Shown here piece by piece: positions 7,549 through 16,674 of a DNA stretch of 64,000 nt. The notes beneath the pieces were generated by a model. The model was given only the letters and a program-made list of their open reading frames with translations. It had not been told where the DNA came from and did no database searches. Source of the DNA: Planctomycetaceae bacterium (GTDB taxonomy: Bacteria > Planctomycetota > Planctomycetia > Pirellulales > Pirellulaceae); contig JAEUIQ010000019.1 in the NCBI GenBank assembly GCA_016794985.1, positions 62,001 through 126,000 of the forward strand, in the 5' to 3' direction. Numbering within the stretch: the first letter of the stretch is position 1; every line of letters begins with the position of its first letter. The translations under genes and the position numbers were made by a program.

Positions 7549-8337
7549 ATGTCCTACAGCTTTCTCTGCTGCATCTTGTTCTGGCTGATCGTCATCGGCG
7601 TCCCGATCGCGCTTTCGTATTGGTTTGGCCGGTCTCGAGTGCGAAACGACTTCAAGCTGCATGTTCGTTCGCTGCATGGACTCGTCTTGCGGGAATCGAA
7701 CGAATCGATCGAAGTCCAGCTGCCCAGTGAAGCGGGAACCATTGCCGCGGCATTTTTTCCCCTCTCGGATCACTGGTACGGAAAACGCGTTCTTGAGTTG
7801 CATTTCAATTTGCCCGCGACGAATGCTCAGTGTTTCGTTTGTAGCAATTCGGCCTTGTCTCGGTCGACTCTCGACGGATGGACCGTTTACCAAGACCAAG
7901 ATATGGCCCGATTTCCGCTAGTCCATGCGGCGACTGCCACACCAGAAACCGCAGACAAATACTTTCGCGGAGGGCTCATTCAAGCCTACTCGCAGTTTGG
8001 AAAAATACACCCACGATCCGGTCGCATCGCGATCGACAATGATCGGCTGATCTTGCTGGTCGGTGAATTCACTAGCAGTCCGACCGAGCTTTCGAGTTTG
8101 TTGGTTTTCGGCATCCAGTTGGTACGGCAATTGGATGCCATTCACTGTGGGGAGATTCTCGTCCTTGGTCCATCTTCCACAACCGGCGCGGAGTCTCAGT
8201 GCCCCATCTGTTTTTCGCCGGCTGTGCAACCGGTCGCTTGTCAACGCTGTGGGACGCCACATTGCAAGGAATGCTGGACTTACAACGATCAAGTCTGTGG
8301 TGTTTTTGGGTGTGGGGGGAATCCAGTCAATCGATAA
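7549..8337 (+). CDS. Membrane-anchored RING-like zinc finger protein (candidate E3)
   Basis: The product has 262 residues: an N-terminal membrane helix (about 5-26), an uncharacterised central alpha/beta region, and a C-terminal binuclear zinc finger. The metal-ligand series is C218-x2-C221-x9-C231-x2-C234-x3-H238-C239-x2-C242-x7-C250-x4-C255, a RING/treble-clef-like spacing. An additional C95-x2-C98 pair lies in the middle. It is the last gene of the Ubl operon, two bases after the JAMM stop. By analogy with RING E3s it could recruit the charged E2 to membrane substrates; that is inference from motif and context. The central region resembles nothing I can name. Confidence 0.78.
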   Translation: MSYSFLCCILFWLIVIGVPIALSYWFGRSRVRNDFKLHVRSLHGLVLRESNESIEVQLPSEAGTIAAAFFPLSDHWYGKRVLELHFNLPATNAQCFVCSNSALSRSTLDGWTVYQDQDMARFPLVHAATATPETADKYFRGGLIQAYSQFGKIHPRSGRIAIDNDRLILLVGEFTSSPTELSSLLVFGIQLVRQLDAIHCGEILVLGPSSTTGAESQCPICFSPAVQPVACQRCGTPHCKECWTYNDQVCGVFGCGGNPVNR

Positions 8338-8579
8338 GTTGTCCAGGTTGCCGTGGACGGCCGCGATTCAGTTGGCGTTCGAGCTTGCGTGCTGAATCCC
8401 GTTTCATTCCGCGAGCTAAGGTTGCGTGGCTCATCCCGAAAAAGACTTGGAAAAGGTGTCACACAACTATTGAAAAATGTCTCAACAAACTCAGCAAAAC
8501 CGCGGATTCCGTTGCAGCCTTTTTTTCGGATGAGCCATCGTTGGTGGAGCGAGCCACGACAATCGTTCCTGAACCAAAC

Positions 8580-10697
8580 CTAGCTTGTCAACCATTGATC
8601 CCGGAGAGTTCTTCGCAATATCTTGTTACTTGCCGTGCGGGGCAATTGCGAAACGAGACAGACCTGGCTGACTTTGAACAACGGATTGAGTTGCTCGCGA
8701 ATTGCTTGATTGAGCCGACCCAGCCAGACAGCGTCGGTTTCGCTAGGTTGCGAGTCCAGCAAGACCAAGAATACCACCAACAAATCAGGTCCTCCGTCAC
8801 GGGAGCACGCCACTGCCGCAGATTCTCGTACGCCAGGTACAAGATTCATGGCTCGTTCGAGTTCCAAAGAAGAGACCTTGATCCCGCCCAAGTTCATGGT
8901 GTCATCGGTTCGACCGCCGGCTTCGTAGTAATTTCCTGGCAAACGACGAAAATAGTCACCATGTTTGCGCAAGACTCGGTTTACTTCGATCTGCTCCCAA
9001 CCTGACGCAGCAATTCGAAGCGGGGTTCGATGGGAACTAGCGGCAGGGGCTCCGGCGTAGTACGTTTGGTAGTGATCTCGGTTCAAAAGAGATTGGGACA
9101 ATCCTATGGAAGGCGGAACGATATACAATTCTCCTTCTGTCGTTGGATTTCCGTCTTCATCCAATATTTCGAAATCCATCCCGATGGCTGGTCCCGTAAA
9201 AGTCGCCGGGGCATTATCTTCCAAGACGGTCGCTGAAATGTAACCACCGCCAATTTCAGTTCCGCCGCAATATTCAATGATTGGTTTGAACCCGCCTAAC
9301 CAAGATAGATAGAAATAGTCTTCTCGCTGACTGCTTTCACCGGTACTGCTGAACAATCGAATTTTCGACCAATCAAACTCTTCCATGATGGAAGTCGTTC
9401 GCCAAGCCTTCACCATGGAGGGGACCAACCCCAAGATAGTCGTGCCGGTGTCTTGAACGAACCGACCGAAGCCGCGCCCCATCGGTACATCTTCGTACAG
9501 AGCCATCGACGCCCGGTTGATGAGCGTCGCGAAGATCAACCAAGGCCCCATCATCCAGCCGAAGTTGGTCGGCCACGCGACAATGTCATCGTCATGAATG
9601 TCTTGATGAAAAAATCCATCGGCCGCACATTTGATAGGAGTGAGTGACGTCCATGGAATGACTTTGGGATCGCCTGTGGTGCCCGACGAAAATAGCAAAT
9701 GAATCGGAGCCTCGGCGTCAAGCGCCACGGGCGGATTTGGCTGCCCCTCTGTCGGGGACAACCAATTATTCCAAGAATAATCTTGGCACCTCAAACCTTG
9801 TGGCTCCGTAGCCAGCCATGGCCCATTCCATTGCTGCTCGGCGAGAGCACAATCGCCGCCAATCACCAGACACGGCAGGTCGGTCGCTTGTTGGACCCGC
9901 GGTAACAGGGGAAGTCGCTTTTCGCCACGAACCAGAGACTCCATCGTGATCACCGCTTCGGCCTGAGCCAATCGCAAGCGATTGGAAATTTCGGGCGCCG
10001 AGAAGCTGTCAGCAATCGAAATCACCGTTGAACCGCAGTACAACGCGGCCAGGTAAATCGAGACACTGATGGGTGTTAACGGCATGATCAATGCGACTCG
10101 CTTCCCGGCCCAATTGTTGTGCTGCAGACTTGTCACGACTCGCTTCACTTGCTTTGCCAATTGTTGGGCCGTAATTCTTTGAACAGTCCCGTCAACTGCC
10201 TGCCAGTGGATCGTTGGTCGATTCGGATTAGCAGCGGAGGTCTCGCTCGTTTCACTGATCAATTCGGGAAGACAACTAAGGGCGATGTTCAAACAGGCAC
10301 CACGTCCCCAAACGGAGCGTTCGATGCCCTCGCTCACGTCCAACCACAAATCGGGCTCTTTCTGAAAACGAATCTTCAATTTCGAACAGACCGCTTTCCA
10401 GAACTCAACAGGTTCGGAGGCGGCCCACTCCCGCAACGCCGCCAAATCAGTCAACCCTTGCTGTTGCATGAACTTCGTTGCATTCGCGGCATTCACGACT
10501 GGGGCCGTCGGAGACCATACCGGACGCGGAACCTTGGTCAAATCCCATCTCTGAAACTCTGCATCCCATAGTTGGCGGCATTCGGCAAATGGCAACTTGG
10601 TTGCGATTGCGGTTGAGGCTAGTTTCGCCCACCGCTCTTGGTGGCTGCGGGAGTCTGGTGTTGATGCCTGTGCCAATAAATCGGAAAAAAGTGACAT
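8580..10697 (-). CDS. AMP-dependent acyl-CoA synthetase (acetyl/acetoacetyl-CoA synthetase-like)
   Basis: This 705-residue ANL-superfamily enzyme would activate a carboxylic acid to its CoA thioester via an acyl-AMP. Visible motifs are the P-loop SSGTTGDPK at 337-345, YCGGTEIGGGY, YEAGGRTDDTMNLGGIKVS (hinge and CoA-binding region) and NKILRR near residue 693 carrying the catalytic lysine. The about 130-residue N-terminal extension and the overall length match the acetyl-CoA synthetase type with a cap domain rather than short fatty acyl ligases. The substrate cannot be read from sequence. The gene stands alone; it converges on the Ubl operon with 242 bases between, in which I see nothing. Confidence 0.85.
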   Translation of the reverse strand: MSLFSDLLAQASTPDSRSHQERWAKLASTAIATKLPFAECRQLWDAEFQRWDLTKVPRPVWSPTAPVVNAANATKFMQQQGLTDLAALREWAASEPVEFWKAVCSKLKIRFQKEPDLWLDVSEGIERSVWGRGACLNIALSCLPELISETSETSAANPNRPTIHWQAVDGTVQRITAQQLAKQVKRVVTSLQHNNWAGKRVALIMPLTPISVSIYLAALYCGSTVISIADSFSAPEISNRLRLAQAEAVITMESLVRGEKRLPLLPRVQQATDLPCLVIGGDCALAEQQWNGPWLATEPQGLRCQDYSWNNWLSPTEGQPNPPVALDAEAPIHLLFSSGTTGDPKVIPWTSLTPIKCAADGFFHQDIHDDDIVAWPTNFGWMMGPWLIFATLINRASMALYEDVPMGRGFGRFVQDTGTTILGLVPSMVKAWRTTSIMEEFDWSKIRLFSSTGESSQREDYFYLSWLGGFKPIIEYCGGTEIGGGYISATVLEDNAPATFTGPAIGMDFEILDEDGNPTTEGELYIVPPSIGLSQSLLNRDHYQTYYAGAPAASSHRTPLRIAASGWEQIEVNRVLRKHGDYFRRLPGNYYEAGGRTDDTMNLGGIKVSSLELERAMNLVPGVRESAAVACSRDGGPDLLVVFLVLLDSQPSETDAVWLGRLNQAIREQLNPLFKVSQVCLVSQLPRTASNKILRRTLRDQWLTS

Positions 10698-10840
10698 GGA
10701 GTGATAACAATATTAAAAAAGAGGACGGAAAATTGGCCAGCAGCAACTCTTGGCCTGCCTCGATCGTAACGGCAATCGATTAACTTTCCAATCGCATGTC
10801 CCCTGCCCTGGCGATCGCTGGGCCCAAGTTTTCCAAGCGA

Positions 10841-11368
10841 TCAATTGACGCGAGGATTTCCTTGTTCGAGCAATCGGAGAGCCCATTCGAGCAACCGCTG
10901 CGCAGCCTCGGTTTGGCGATCGAGTCTTGTCTGGGCTTGCAAACGCAATTCTCTGCCAGAGTAAAGTATTGGGCATGTATCCGTGGCCGACCTGGATGCG
11001 GCGGCCATAAAGATGCGGCCCTGTTTTTCTGGTGTCGCTCGAGGATCGAGGTCGCCAGTGATCGACAGCGAAAAATTCGCTTCCGGAGTCTGGGTCAAGA
11101 CAGCCGTGGCCAAAGCCTCCGAGCAGGCCATACTTTCCGGTGAAACTTCGGCCAACCAAGTTGGATCAATGCCCAACCACCGAGTTTTGGTACTTGGCCG
11201 ATACACGACCTGTCCACCACAGAGAAACCGACTGACCCCGGAGATGGTTCCCAACGCGGCGAGTGCACGACCGCACGTGCAACTCTCAACCAACACCAAC
11301 TTGGTCGTATGACGTTCTAGACAATCGACGAGACTTCGAGCAGCTTCAATCAAACCAAGATCATTCAT
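10841..11368 (-). CDS. pncC: CinA C-terminal domain protein (nicotinamide-nucleotide amidase)
   Basis: The 175-residue stand-alone CinA-C domain is of the PncC type, which hydrolyses NMN to nicotinate mononucleotide and ammonia in the pyridine nucleotide cycle. The family signature is visible: LVLVESCTCGRALAALGTISGVS near the start (the usual ESCTGG is ESCTCG here), then VVYRPSTKTRWLGI and SITGDLDPRATPEKQGRIFMA, corresponding to the usual GxxGP and GxVxxA segments but with substitutions. Those departures mean activity is uncertain. It is on the same strand as the acyl-CoA synthetase with about 140 bases between. Confidence 0.8.
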   Translation of the reverse strand: MNDLGLIEAARSLVDCLERHTTKLVLVESCTCGRALAALGTISGVSRFLCGGQVVYRPSTKTRWLGIDPTWLAEVSPESMACSEALATAVLTQTPEANFSLSITGDLDPRATPEKQGRIFMAAASRSATDTCPILYSGRELRLQAQTRLDRQTEAAQRLLEWALRLLEQGNPRVN

Positions 11369-11541
11369 TCGCTCACCTCTACTCTTGAAGAGTCACTAGC
11401 ATTAAATTTGAAAGGGTCAATCGATTGGATTTTCGCCAGTGGTTGCTGGCCGGGCGAACCGGCCCCTGCGTGCGTCTGGTGTTGTGAACTTGAAATCCAA
11501 ACTGCGACGTTGATCCAATTCTAGAAGCCTCGTGGTCAGCA

Positions 11542-12756
11542 ATGCAAAACGTATTTATCGATAAACCCTACTCGTTTGTGCCGCCGATTCGATCCGAATT
11601 CTTGGCCAAGTGCTTGGGGTGGTCCGGATTGTTTCGACGACAATTGGCCAAACACCATGGCGTGGTCGATTGGGAGTGTCGAAATCTGGAATACCTCCGT
11701 GAGTCCTTGCAGGCGGGCCATGGCACCATGTTGACTCCGAATCACCCCCGTACCGCTGACCCACTCGCCATGAGCTTTGTGGCTCGGGAAACGCCGTGCC
11801 TGTTCTATATTATGGCCAGCTGGCACTTGTTTCATCAGGGGAGTTTGAAGCGTTGGATTCTGCGAACCGCGGGCGCGTTTAGTGTGCATCGGGAAGGTTT
11901 GGATCGGCAAGCCGTGGACGAAGCTGTCAATGTCTTGGTAGAAGCCAAACGTCCCTTGCTGATTTTTCCAGAGGGAACCACCAGTCGGACCAATGATCGA
12001 CTGATGGCATTGATGGAAGGCCCCGCTTTTATCGCGCGCACTGCCGCGAAACGTCGCCAAGAGCTTGGCAAAGTTGTGGTGCATCCTGTTGCGATTCGGT
12101 ATGTGTACCAAGGGGATGTCGAACAAGCTTGTGAAAAAGTCTTGACCGCCATCGAGCATAAACTGACTTGGCGACCGAATTCTCACCTGCCCTTGATCCG
12201 ACGAATCATTACGGTTGGCAACGCCTTACTGACGTTGAAGGAAATGCAATACGGGCTCAGTCAAACCGAAGGGAAAACACTGCGACAGCGGCAGACTCAA
12301 CTTGTGAACCACCTGCTGCACCCACTCGAACAAGAACTTCTGGGCGGGCCCCGTAACGATGGGATCGCGATTCGCATCAAGAACTTGCGGATGAAAATAT
12401 TTCCGCAAATGATTCAAGACGGGTTGCCTAAATCGGAACGAGAACGATTCTGGCAGATGATCGAAGACACCTACCTCGCTCAACAAATCGATTGCTACCC
12501 AGAAAACTACTTGACCGAACATCCTTCCGTAGATCGGATCCTTGAAACTGTTGAAAAGTTTGAAGAAGATCTTACCGACCAAGCGCGCGTGCATGGCCAA
12601 CTCAAAGTAATTATTGATATCGATCCGGCTCTGGAAGTAGCGGCCAAACGTGAGAAATCGCCCGACGGCGATCCGTTAATCAACACGATTCAAAGTCGCT
12701 TGGAAGGTAAACTGTCCGGTTTACAACAAGAGTCGCGAATGTACGTATGCCAGTAG
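11542..12756 (+). CDS. PlsC-type 1-acylglycerol-3-phosphate acyltransferase family protein
   Basis: This is a 404-residue member of the glycerolipid acyltransferase family. Catalytic motif I is NHPRTADP (His68 and Asp73, HX4D); motif III is EGTTSR at 144-149. The PlsC domain covers about residues 40-215. The last about 170 residues form a mostly helical extension ending in a conserved-looking IIDIDPALEVAAKREK segment that is not part of standard PlsC. It therefore probably transfers an acyl chain to a lysolipid at the membrane surface, with the exact acceptor unknown. No long membrane helix is obvious, so peripheral binding is likely. There is no operon partner. Confidence 0.87.
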   Translation: MQNVFIDKPYSFVPPIRSEFLAKCLGWSGLFRRQLAKHHGVVDWECRNLEYLRESLQAGHGTMLTPNHPRTADPLAMSFVARETPCLFYIMASWHLFHQGSLKRWILRTAGAFSVHREGLDRQAVDEAVNVLVEAKRPLLIFPEGTTSRTNDRLMALMEGPAFIARTAAKRRQELGKVVVHPVAIRYVYQGDVEQACEKVLTAIEHKLTWRPNSHLPLIRRIITVGNALLTLKEMQYGLSQTEGKTLRQRQTQLVNHLLHPLEQELLGGPRNDGIAIRIKNLRMKIFPQMIQDGLPKSERERFWQMIEDTYLAQQIDCYPENYLTEHPSVDRILETVEKFEEDLTDQARVHGQLKVIIDIDPALEVAAKREKSPDGDPLINTIQSRLEGKLSGLQQESRMYVCQ

Positions 12757-12913
12757 ACATTCGGTAGAATCGATACAACTGCTACCTATTCTCAGTCCAT
12801 TCGAGTGATTTCTGCTTCACTGTGACTCACAGTCGTCGGACAAAACGTAGCGTTCGCGTAGAGGCTGCTTTTCCAATCAGCCCTTTGCCACGCTATTGGT
12901 CGAGCACATTGCC

Positions 12914-13723
12914 ATGTCACAGAGTTTTTGTCTCAAACTTTCACTGAAACATGTTCTGCTGCGTGTTGTCGCCGCAATCTGCATCGCAAGCATTGGGGTT
13001 GGGATGTTGTACTTGCTCCCGCCCTACTCGACCGGCTTTGTAAACTTCGGTTCCATCGGCTTGATTCTCGGATTCTTGGTCTCCGAAAAGTGGCGCCGCG
13101 ATGCTGAATCAGAAAAATACAAATTGCAAGAGGTGGCGACCACCGACCCGCTCACGAAACTCGGCAATCGTCGTTTGATGGAATCCGAATTGTTTCGCCG
13201 TTTGGCAATTTATCGACGTTATGGTACCCCGTTTTCGGTGTTGATCATCGATGTGGATCACTTCAAGTCCATCAACGATTCACACGGCCACGACATTGGT
13301 GACCGAGTTCTCCAAGCTTTGGCGCGAACGATTCCGGCAACATTGCGTGATGTGGACGTGTTGTATCGAATGGGCGGCGAGGAATTCTTGGCCGTGTTGC
13401 CGGAAACGACACTCAACAATGCCGTGATCGCAGCCACCCGAATTCATGAATCTGTTAACGGTATGGTCGTCGCAAGTAACGATCGGTTGCTCCAAGTCAC
13501 CGTCAGTCAGGGTTTGGCCGAGATCCAACGGCAAGAAGAAATCGAAAGCTTATTGAAGCGAGCGGACCAAGCGCTCTATGCGGCGAAACGCGGTGGACGA
13601 AACACTTTTTATATGGATTTGGGACAACCCGGTCTCGAGCCGATCCCAGGGAACATCACTTCTGATGTCGACTTGAATCGCCGAATCACTAACTCCAGCG
13701 TCGGCGTTGGCGTCCACGCCTAA
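12914..13723 (+). CDS. Diguanylate cyclase (GGDEF domain) with two membrane helices
   Basis: This 269-residue enzyme is predicted to make cyclic di-GMP from two GTP. Two hydrophobic helices lie at about 14-35 and 42-57, followed by a short linker and a GGDEF domain that begins with TDPLTKLGNRR (77-87), continues with DVDHFKSINDSHGHDIGD, and has the active-site loop GGEEF at 154-158, a competent variant. No RxxD inhibitory site is seen upstream of the GGEEF. There is no extracellular sensing domain beyond the two helices. The chosen start is ATG 12914; an upstream TTG at 12896 is less likely. A short C-terminal tail of about 35 residues follows the domain. Confidence 0.92.
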   Translation: MSQSFCLKLSLKHVLLRVVAAICIASIGVGMLYLLPPYSTGFVNFGSIGLILGFLVSEKWRRDAESEKYKLQEVATTDPLTKLGNRRLMESELFRRLAIYRRYGTPFSVLIIDVDHFKSINDSHGHDIGDRVLQALARTIPATLRDVDVLYRMGGEEFLAVLPETTLNNAVIAATRIHESVNGMVVASNDRLLQVTVSQGLAEIQRQEEIESLLKRADQALYAAKRGGRNTFYMDLGQPGLEPIPGNITSDVDLNRRITNSSVGVGVHA

Positions 13724-13837
13724 TGCGGCGCCTCAACCCGGTGACAGAACGCGACGCAAGCGAAAGTTCGGAAGCGTTCAACCAATTCGGACGCTCGACC
13801 AAGGTGGGGTAACCACTAGTCGTCCGTCCCCTCTCCG

Positions 13838-14635
13838 TTAGCGTGCCAATTTGCTCAACTCTTGGTACAAAACGAAGACTCCCATCAATATCAAAAATAT
13901 TCCAAATGCCAGCCTCAGTTTTTCTTGAGGCATTCTTTGCCCAATAGCACGCCCTAAAAAGCTTCCGCAGATTCCTATCACGGAAAACATCCCGATTGTC
14001 TCCCATGAAACGCTGAGCCCGGTCTCCGCTAGCCCATGTTGATATTTGAAGAAACCGATCAACGACTTCAACACGATCACAACCAAGCTAGTCGCGACGG
14101 CTTGCTGCATCCGTAGGCCACCCAGCAACACCAACGCAGGGACGATCAGGAATCCACCGCCGACTCCGACAAACCCAGTGATCGCGCCCACGACCAGGCC
14201 CTCTGTCACGACCTGCAGCGTTTTCCCAGCGCTCTGTGTTGAGAAGTTGGCTTTGTCGTTGGTGGTAACGGGTGATTCGGGTGAGGGTGCTGCTCCGCCC
14301 CGCAGCATCAACCACGCTGCCACAGCCAATACCAGCGCAAAGGTAATCAATTGCCATCGCGGGTCCACTTGCAGAGCGATGGCAACACCACCGTAGGTTC
14401 CCATCACTCCTGGAATCCCAAACCACAGGACGGTTCTCCAACAAACTGTTCGTCGCCAGGCATATGGAATCACGGCAACCGCAGAGATAATGCCCACAAT
14501 CGCCATGGACTCCGCAAAGACAACTTTCTCGGAGTGCCCCACCAAGTACAACAAGACAGGTACGGTCAATATCGAACCGCCCGATCCCATCAGGCCAAGC
14601 AACAAGCCAATAACTGCCGCGCCAATATAGACCAA
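13838..14635 (-). CDS. TSUP family sulfite exporter (TauE/SafE-like membrane protein)
   Basis: This is a 265-residue membrane protein with about eight hydrophobic helices in two repeats. The family hallmark GLLGLMGSGGSILTVP-type motif appears near residue 10 (LLLGLMGSGGSILTVP), and the second-half counterpart is GFVGVGGGFLIVPALV. TSUP proteins move sulfite, sulfonates or related anions. It is the last gene of a run with a rhodanese (61 bases upstream) and an ArsR-family regulator, which suggests export of sulfite or thiosulfate formed during sulfide or persulfide detoxification. Confidence 0.9.
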   Translation of the reverse strand: MVYIGAAVIGLLLGLMGSGGSILTVPVLLYLVGHSEKVVFAESMAIVGIISAVAVIPYAWRRTVCWRTVLWFGIPGVMGTYGGVAIALQVDPRWQLITFALVLAVAAWLMLRGGAAPSPESPVTTNDKANFSTQSAGKTLQVVTEGLVVGAITGFVGVGGGFLIVPALVLLGGLRMQQAVATSLVVIVLKSLIGFFKYQHGLAETGLSVSWETIGMFSVIGICGSFLGRAIGQRMPQEKLRLAFGIFLILMGVFVLYQELSKLAR

Positions 14636-14695
14636 GTTGAGCTCCGTTAGCTTGCGAGGGAATGCCCCGAATGAATGATGATCGACAGCAACGAC

Positions 14696-15244
14696 TTAAG
14701 CCTTGCAAGTCGCCGCGCGTTGGTTCCAAGGCATTCGCGCAATCAACATTCCCATGGCACAGGTGTCCGTGATCCCAGCAAACACCAACCCCGCACCGAC
14801 AAAAGCCGACAGTCCATAGAAACCGGGATGAAGCCCAAATCCTAAGATGGCACCTATCAGTACGAGCGAACCGGCCGCGATTCGAACCTGCCGCTCCAAC
14901 GACATCGCTTTGGCACCTCGCACGATTGGCAAGCCGGTCGCGGCACACGCTTGGGTTCCCCCAGCCACATCGACAATGTTTTCGAACCCGGCGGCCACCA
15001 ATTTCTCGCAGGCCATTTTGCTGCGTCCCCCACTACGGCAAACAACGTACAACGGTTGGAGTGGGTCATGTTTTAAATCAGCCTTTAGTTTCGTGGCGTC
15101 CAAGCGATCCAATGGGAGGTTTCGCGCAAACTCCACGTGCATTTCTCCGAATTCGGCCGGCGTTCGCACATCGATCAGTTGCAGTTCCGGATGACTCTGT
15201 TTCAAAGTCAACAATTCTTGTGGCGTGATTTGTGAGTACGACAT
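14696..15244 (-). CDS. Rhodanese fused to a DUF2892 membrane domain
   Basis: The product has 182 residues. A rhodanese domain fills about residues 1-108, with LIDVRTPAEF (23-32) and the active-site loop CRSGGRS starting at Cys69, which would carry a persulfide. Two hydrophobic helices (about 123-142 and 144-165) form a DUF2892-type anchor. The start at ATG 15242-15244 is favoured by an AAGGAGAG ribosome site; a longer frame exists but lacks one. Role: sulfur transfer close to the membrane, supplying product to the adjacent TSUP exporter. It is probably controlled by the ArsR-family gene upstream through the site at 15443-15465. Confidence 0.9.
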   Translation of the reverse strand: MSYSQITPQELLTLKQSHPELQLIDVRTPAEFGEMHVEFARNLPLDRLDATKLKADLKHDPLQPLYVVCRSGGRSKMACEKLVAAGFENIVDVAGGTQACAATGLPIVRGAKAMSLERQVRIAAGSLVLIGAILGFGLHPGFYGLSAFVGAGLVFAGITDTCAMGMLIARMPWNQRAATCKA

Positions 15245-15544
15245 TTTGCTCTCCTTGTGTTGAAAAAAATGGGTGCTGAACAACGTCATTCATCGCCCGT
15301 GACGGCGCGAGCGCGTTCCAAAGCCAATGGGCAGCCACGTCTTCGGGCTCGGCCCTAACGCGAGTCTTCACGTTTTCTTCGTCCCAAACCCCGTTCCAAG
15401 CTTGGCCAACCGCACTTCCACTACTAGGGCTATTCAGTAAAAACATTGCGATAAGTCAATGTATTTGAGCTACGAAACCCCCTAATTGGTCGGTGGTTTG
15501 CCAAACGACGAATCGCCTTCTACCGGCTCCGACCGTTTGTCAGA
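15245..15544. other. Intergenic region upstream of the rhodanese gene
   Basis: 300 bases separate the rhodanese start from the end of the ArsR-family gene. They contain the candidate operator at 15443-15465 and no convincing gene. An open frame on the minus strand extends the rhodanese frame upstream but has no ribosome site. Confidence 0.5.
15443..15465. promoter_or_regulatory. Candidate operator of the ArsR-family regulator (rhodanese side)
   Basis: A perfect 6-bp inverted repeat ACATTG (15443-15448) / CAATGT (15457-15462) with an 8-base spacer overlaps ATAAGTCAATGTATT (15451-15465). The same 15-mer, with one change, recurs upstream of the regulator gene itself at 15964-15978, and both sites keep the CATT-N10-AATG geometry. 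This is what one expects of a dimeric winged-helix repressor acting on its own gene and on the sulfur operon. Confidence 0.6.
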
Positions 15545-15868
15545 CTACGATTCGTCGTCCATGACTTGGCCAAAACGGCCCCGAATGCAGGCCATCAGGT
15601 CGCCTAAGTGCGGTTCAGCAATTTGGTAATAGACTTGCCGCCCTTGTCGCTGACTCTCCAGGAAACCGCACCGCTGCAACAATCGCAGGTGCTCGGATGT
15701 CACCGGCTGGGTCAGTTCACACGATTCAGCTAATTCGCCGACCGTGTACGCCTTTCCACTCAACAACAATTGGACGATATGCAGACGACTAGGATGCGCG
15801 AGTGTTTTTAGGCACTCCGCCGCCTGCCGTAATCCCGCAGCACTAATGAGTTGAGTATCTTGCGACAT
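15545..15868 (-). CDS. ArsR/SmtB-family winged-helix regulator
   Basis: This 107-residue repressor-type protein has the recognition region VGELAESCELTQPVTSEHLRLL (about 43-64) followed by a wing (RQGRQVYYQIAE). It has four cysteines: Cys19, Cys50, Cys67 and Cys94. It lacks the ELCVCDL metal motif of ArsR/SmtB. Its position before a rhodanese and a TSUP exporter resembles BigR/SqrR-type persulfide-sensing regulators that use two cysteines at helix ends; Cys19 or Cys50 with Cys94 could play that role, but this is inference. It is transcribed in the same direction as the sulfur genes and has its own candidate operator. Confidence 0.87.
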   Translation of the reverse strand: MSQDTQLISAAGLRQAAECLKTLAHPSRLHIVQLLLSGKAYTVGELAESCELTQPVTSEHLRLLQRCGFLESQRQGRQVYYQIAEPHLGDLMACIRGRFGQVMDDES

Positions 15869-16674
15869 GATTCGGTCCTTAACGACGTGCTTGGAACCTT
15901 TCCGGAGGCCAACCCCGTGGCAAGTTCATTCAGCCGATACAGACAATATATCGACACATTCCAATAAGTCAATGCATTAAATCAGTAGAATTGTAGGCTT
16001 TCGGTTTCCGGCAAGGGTCCGTGCGAGCCCAAAAGAGATAGACCGTTCCAAGCTGACGCCAACGCGACAGAAGAATCCGTGGGCAGAGAATAAAAAAAAT
16101 GCGAGAGCCCTCGGTGCGTCAAGCACGCGTTGACCAGAAAGCTGTGACCAGGGGCACGAATTCACAACTTTCCGAATACACCGAGGACTACTCGACTTAC
16201 AGCTCACCTGGGCCAGGACGACCACCGTTACGCTCGCCATCGTCACCACTGCTCCAAACACCGCGGGTTCTTGCGGCGATGACGATTTATTGCTTCCGGT
16301 TTGGTCCTGGCCCGGGTTGATTGGACGAGACAATACTAATGCACTTATCGTGCCAGAACATGATTCGAACCTTAAGTTTGTTATTTGCTCGAAGCCGAGG
16401 CAATTACAAACGGGCGATCTGAGGGGGAAGTCGGCTTGAAAATTCGCTAATTGCTTGGTTCCAATCGAAAATCCCAAGACCCAACGGGCAGAAACCACGA
16501 CAGTCGGTGCACCGTCCTGCAACAAAAATCGATCCGCATTGCTCGAAAATGCAACCATCGAGACGTCTGGGCTATGACTTCGGTTGCTTGTTGGTCAAAA
16601 TAGCCGCAAAGGGCAGACTCTTATTTTGGGATTCTCGCCTTCGATCGAAACATCAACGTACGAAAGGTAAAACT
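15869..16674. other. Gene-poor region between the ArsR-family gene and the DUF4190 gene
   Basis: About 800 bases carry the ArsR-family promoter and operator at the left end and otherwise nothing that I can support. A 193-codon minus-strand frame (15977-16558) has unusual composition for a protein, no ribosome site and no recognisable domain, so it is not called as a gene. Confidence 0.5.
15957..15978. promoter_or_regulatory. Candidate operator upstream of the ArsR-family gene
   Basis: CATT (15957-15960) and AATG (15971-15974), ten bases apart, sit in the same arrangement as the site before the rhodanese gene. They share ATAAGTCAATGCATT (15964-15978), which differs at one base from its partner at 15451-15465. 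It lies about 90-110 bases upstream of the regulator's start codon, a plausible autoregulatory position. A nearby AATATAT-rich stretch (15945-15951) may be part of the promoter. Confidence 0.55.

Noticed and set aside
14088..14948. Cysteine-rich minus-strand frame across the TSUP and rhodanese genes
   Set aside because: It overlaps two well-supported genes in another frame, and its composition is not protein-like.
15977..16558. 193-codon minus-strand frame
   Set aside because: No ribosome site or domain, and odd composition.
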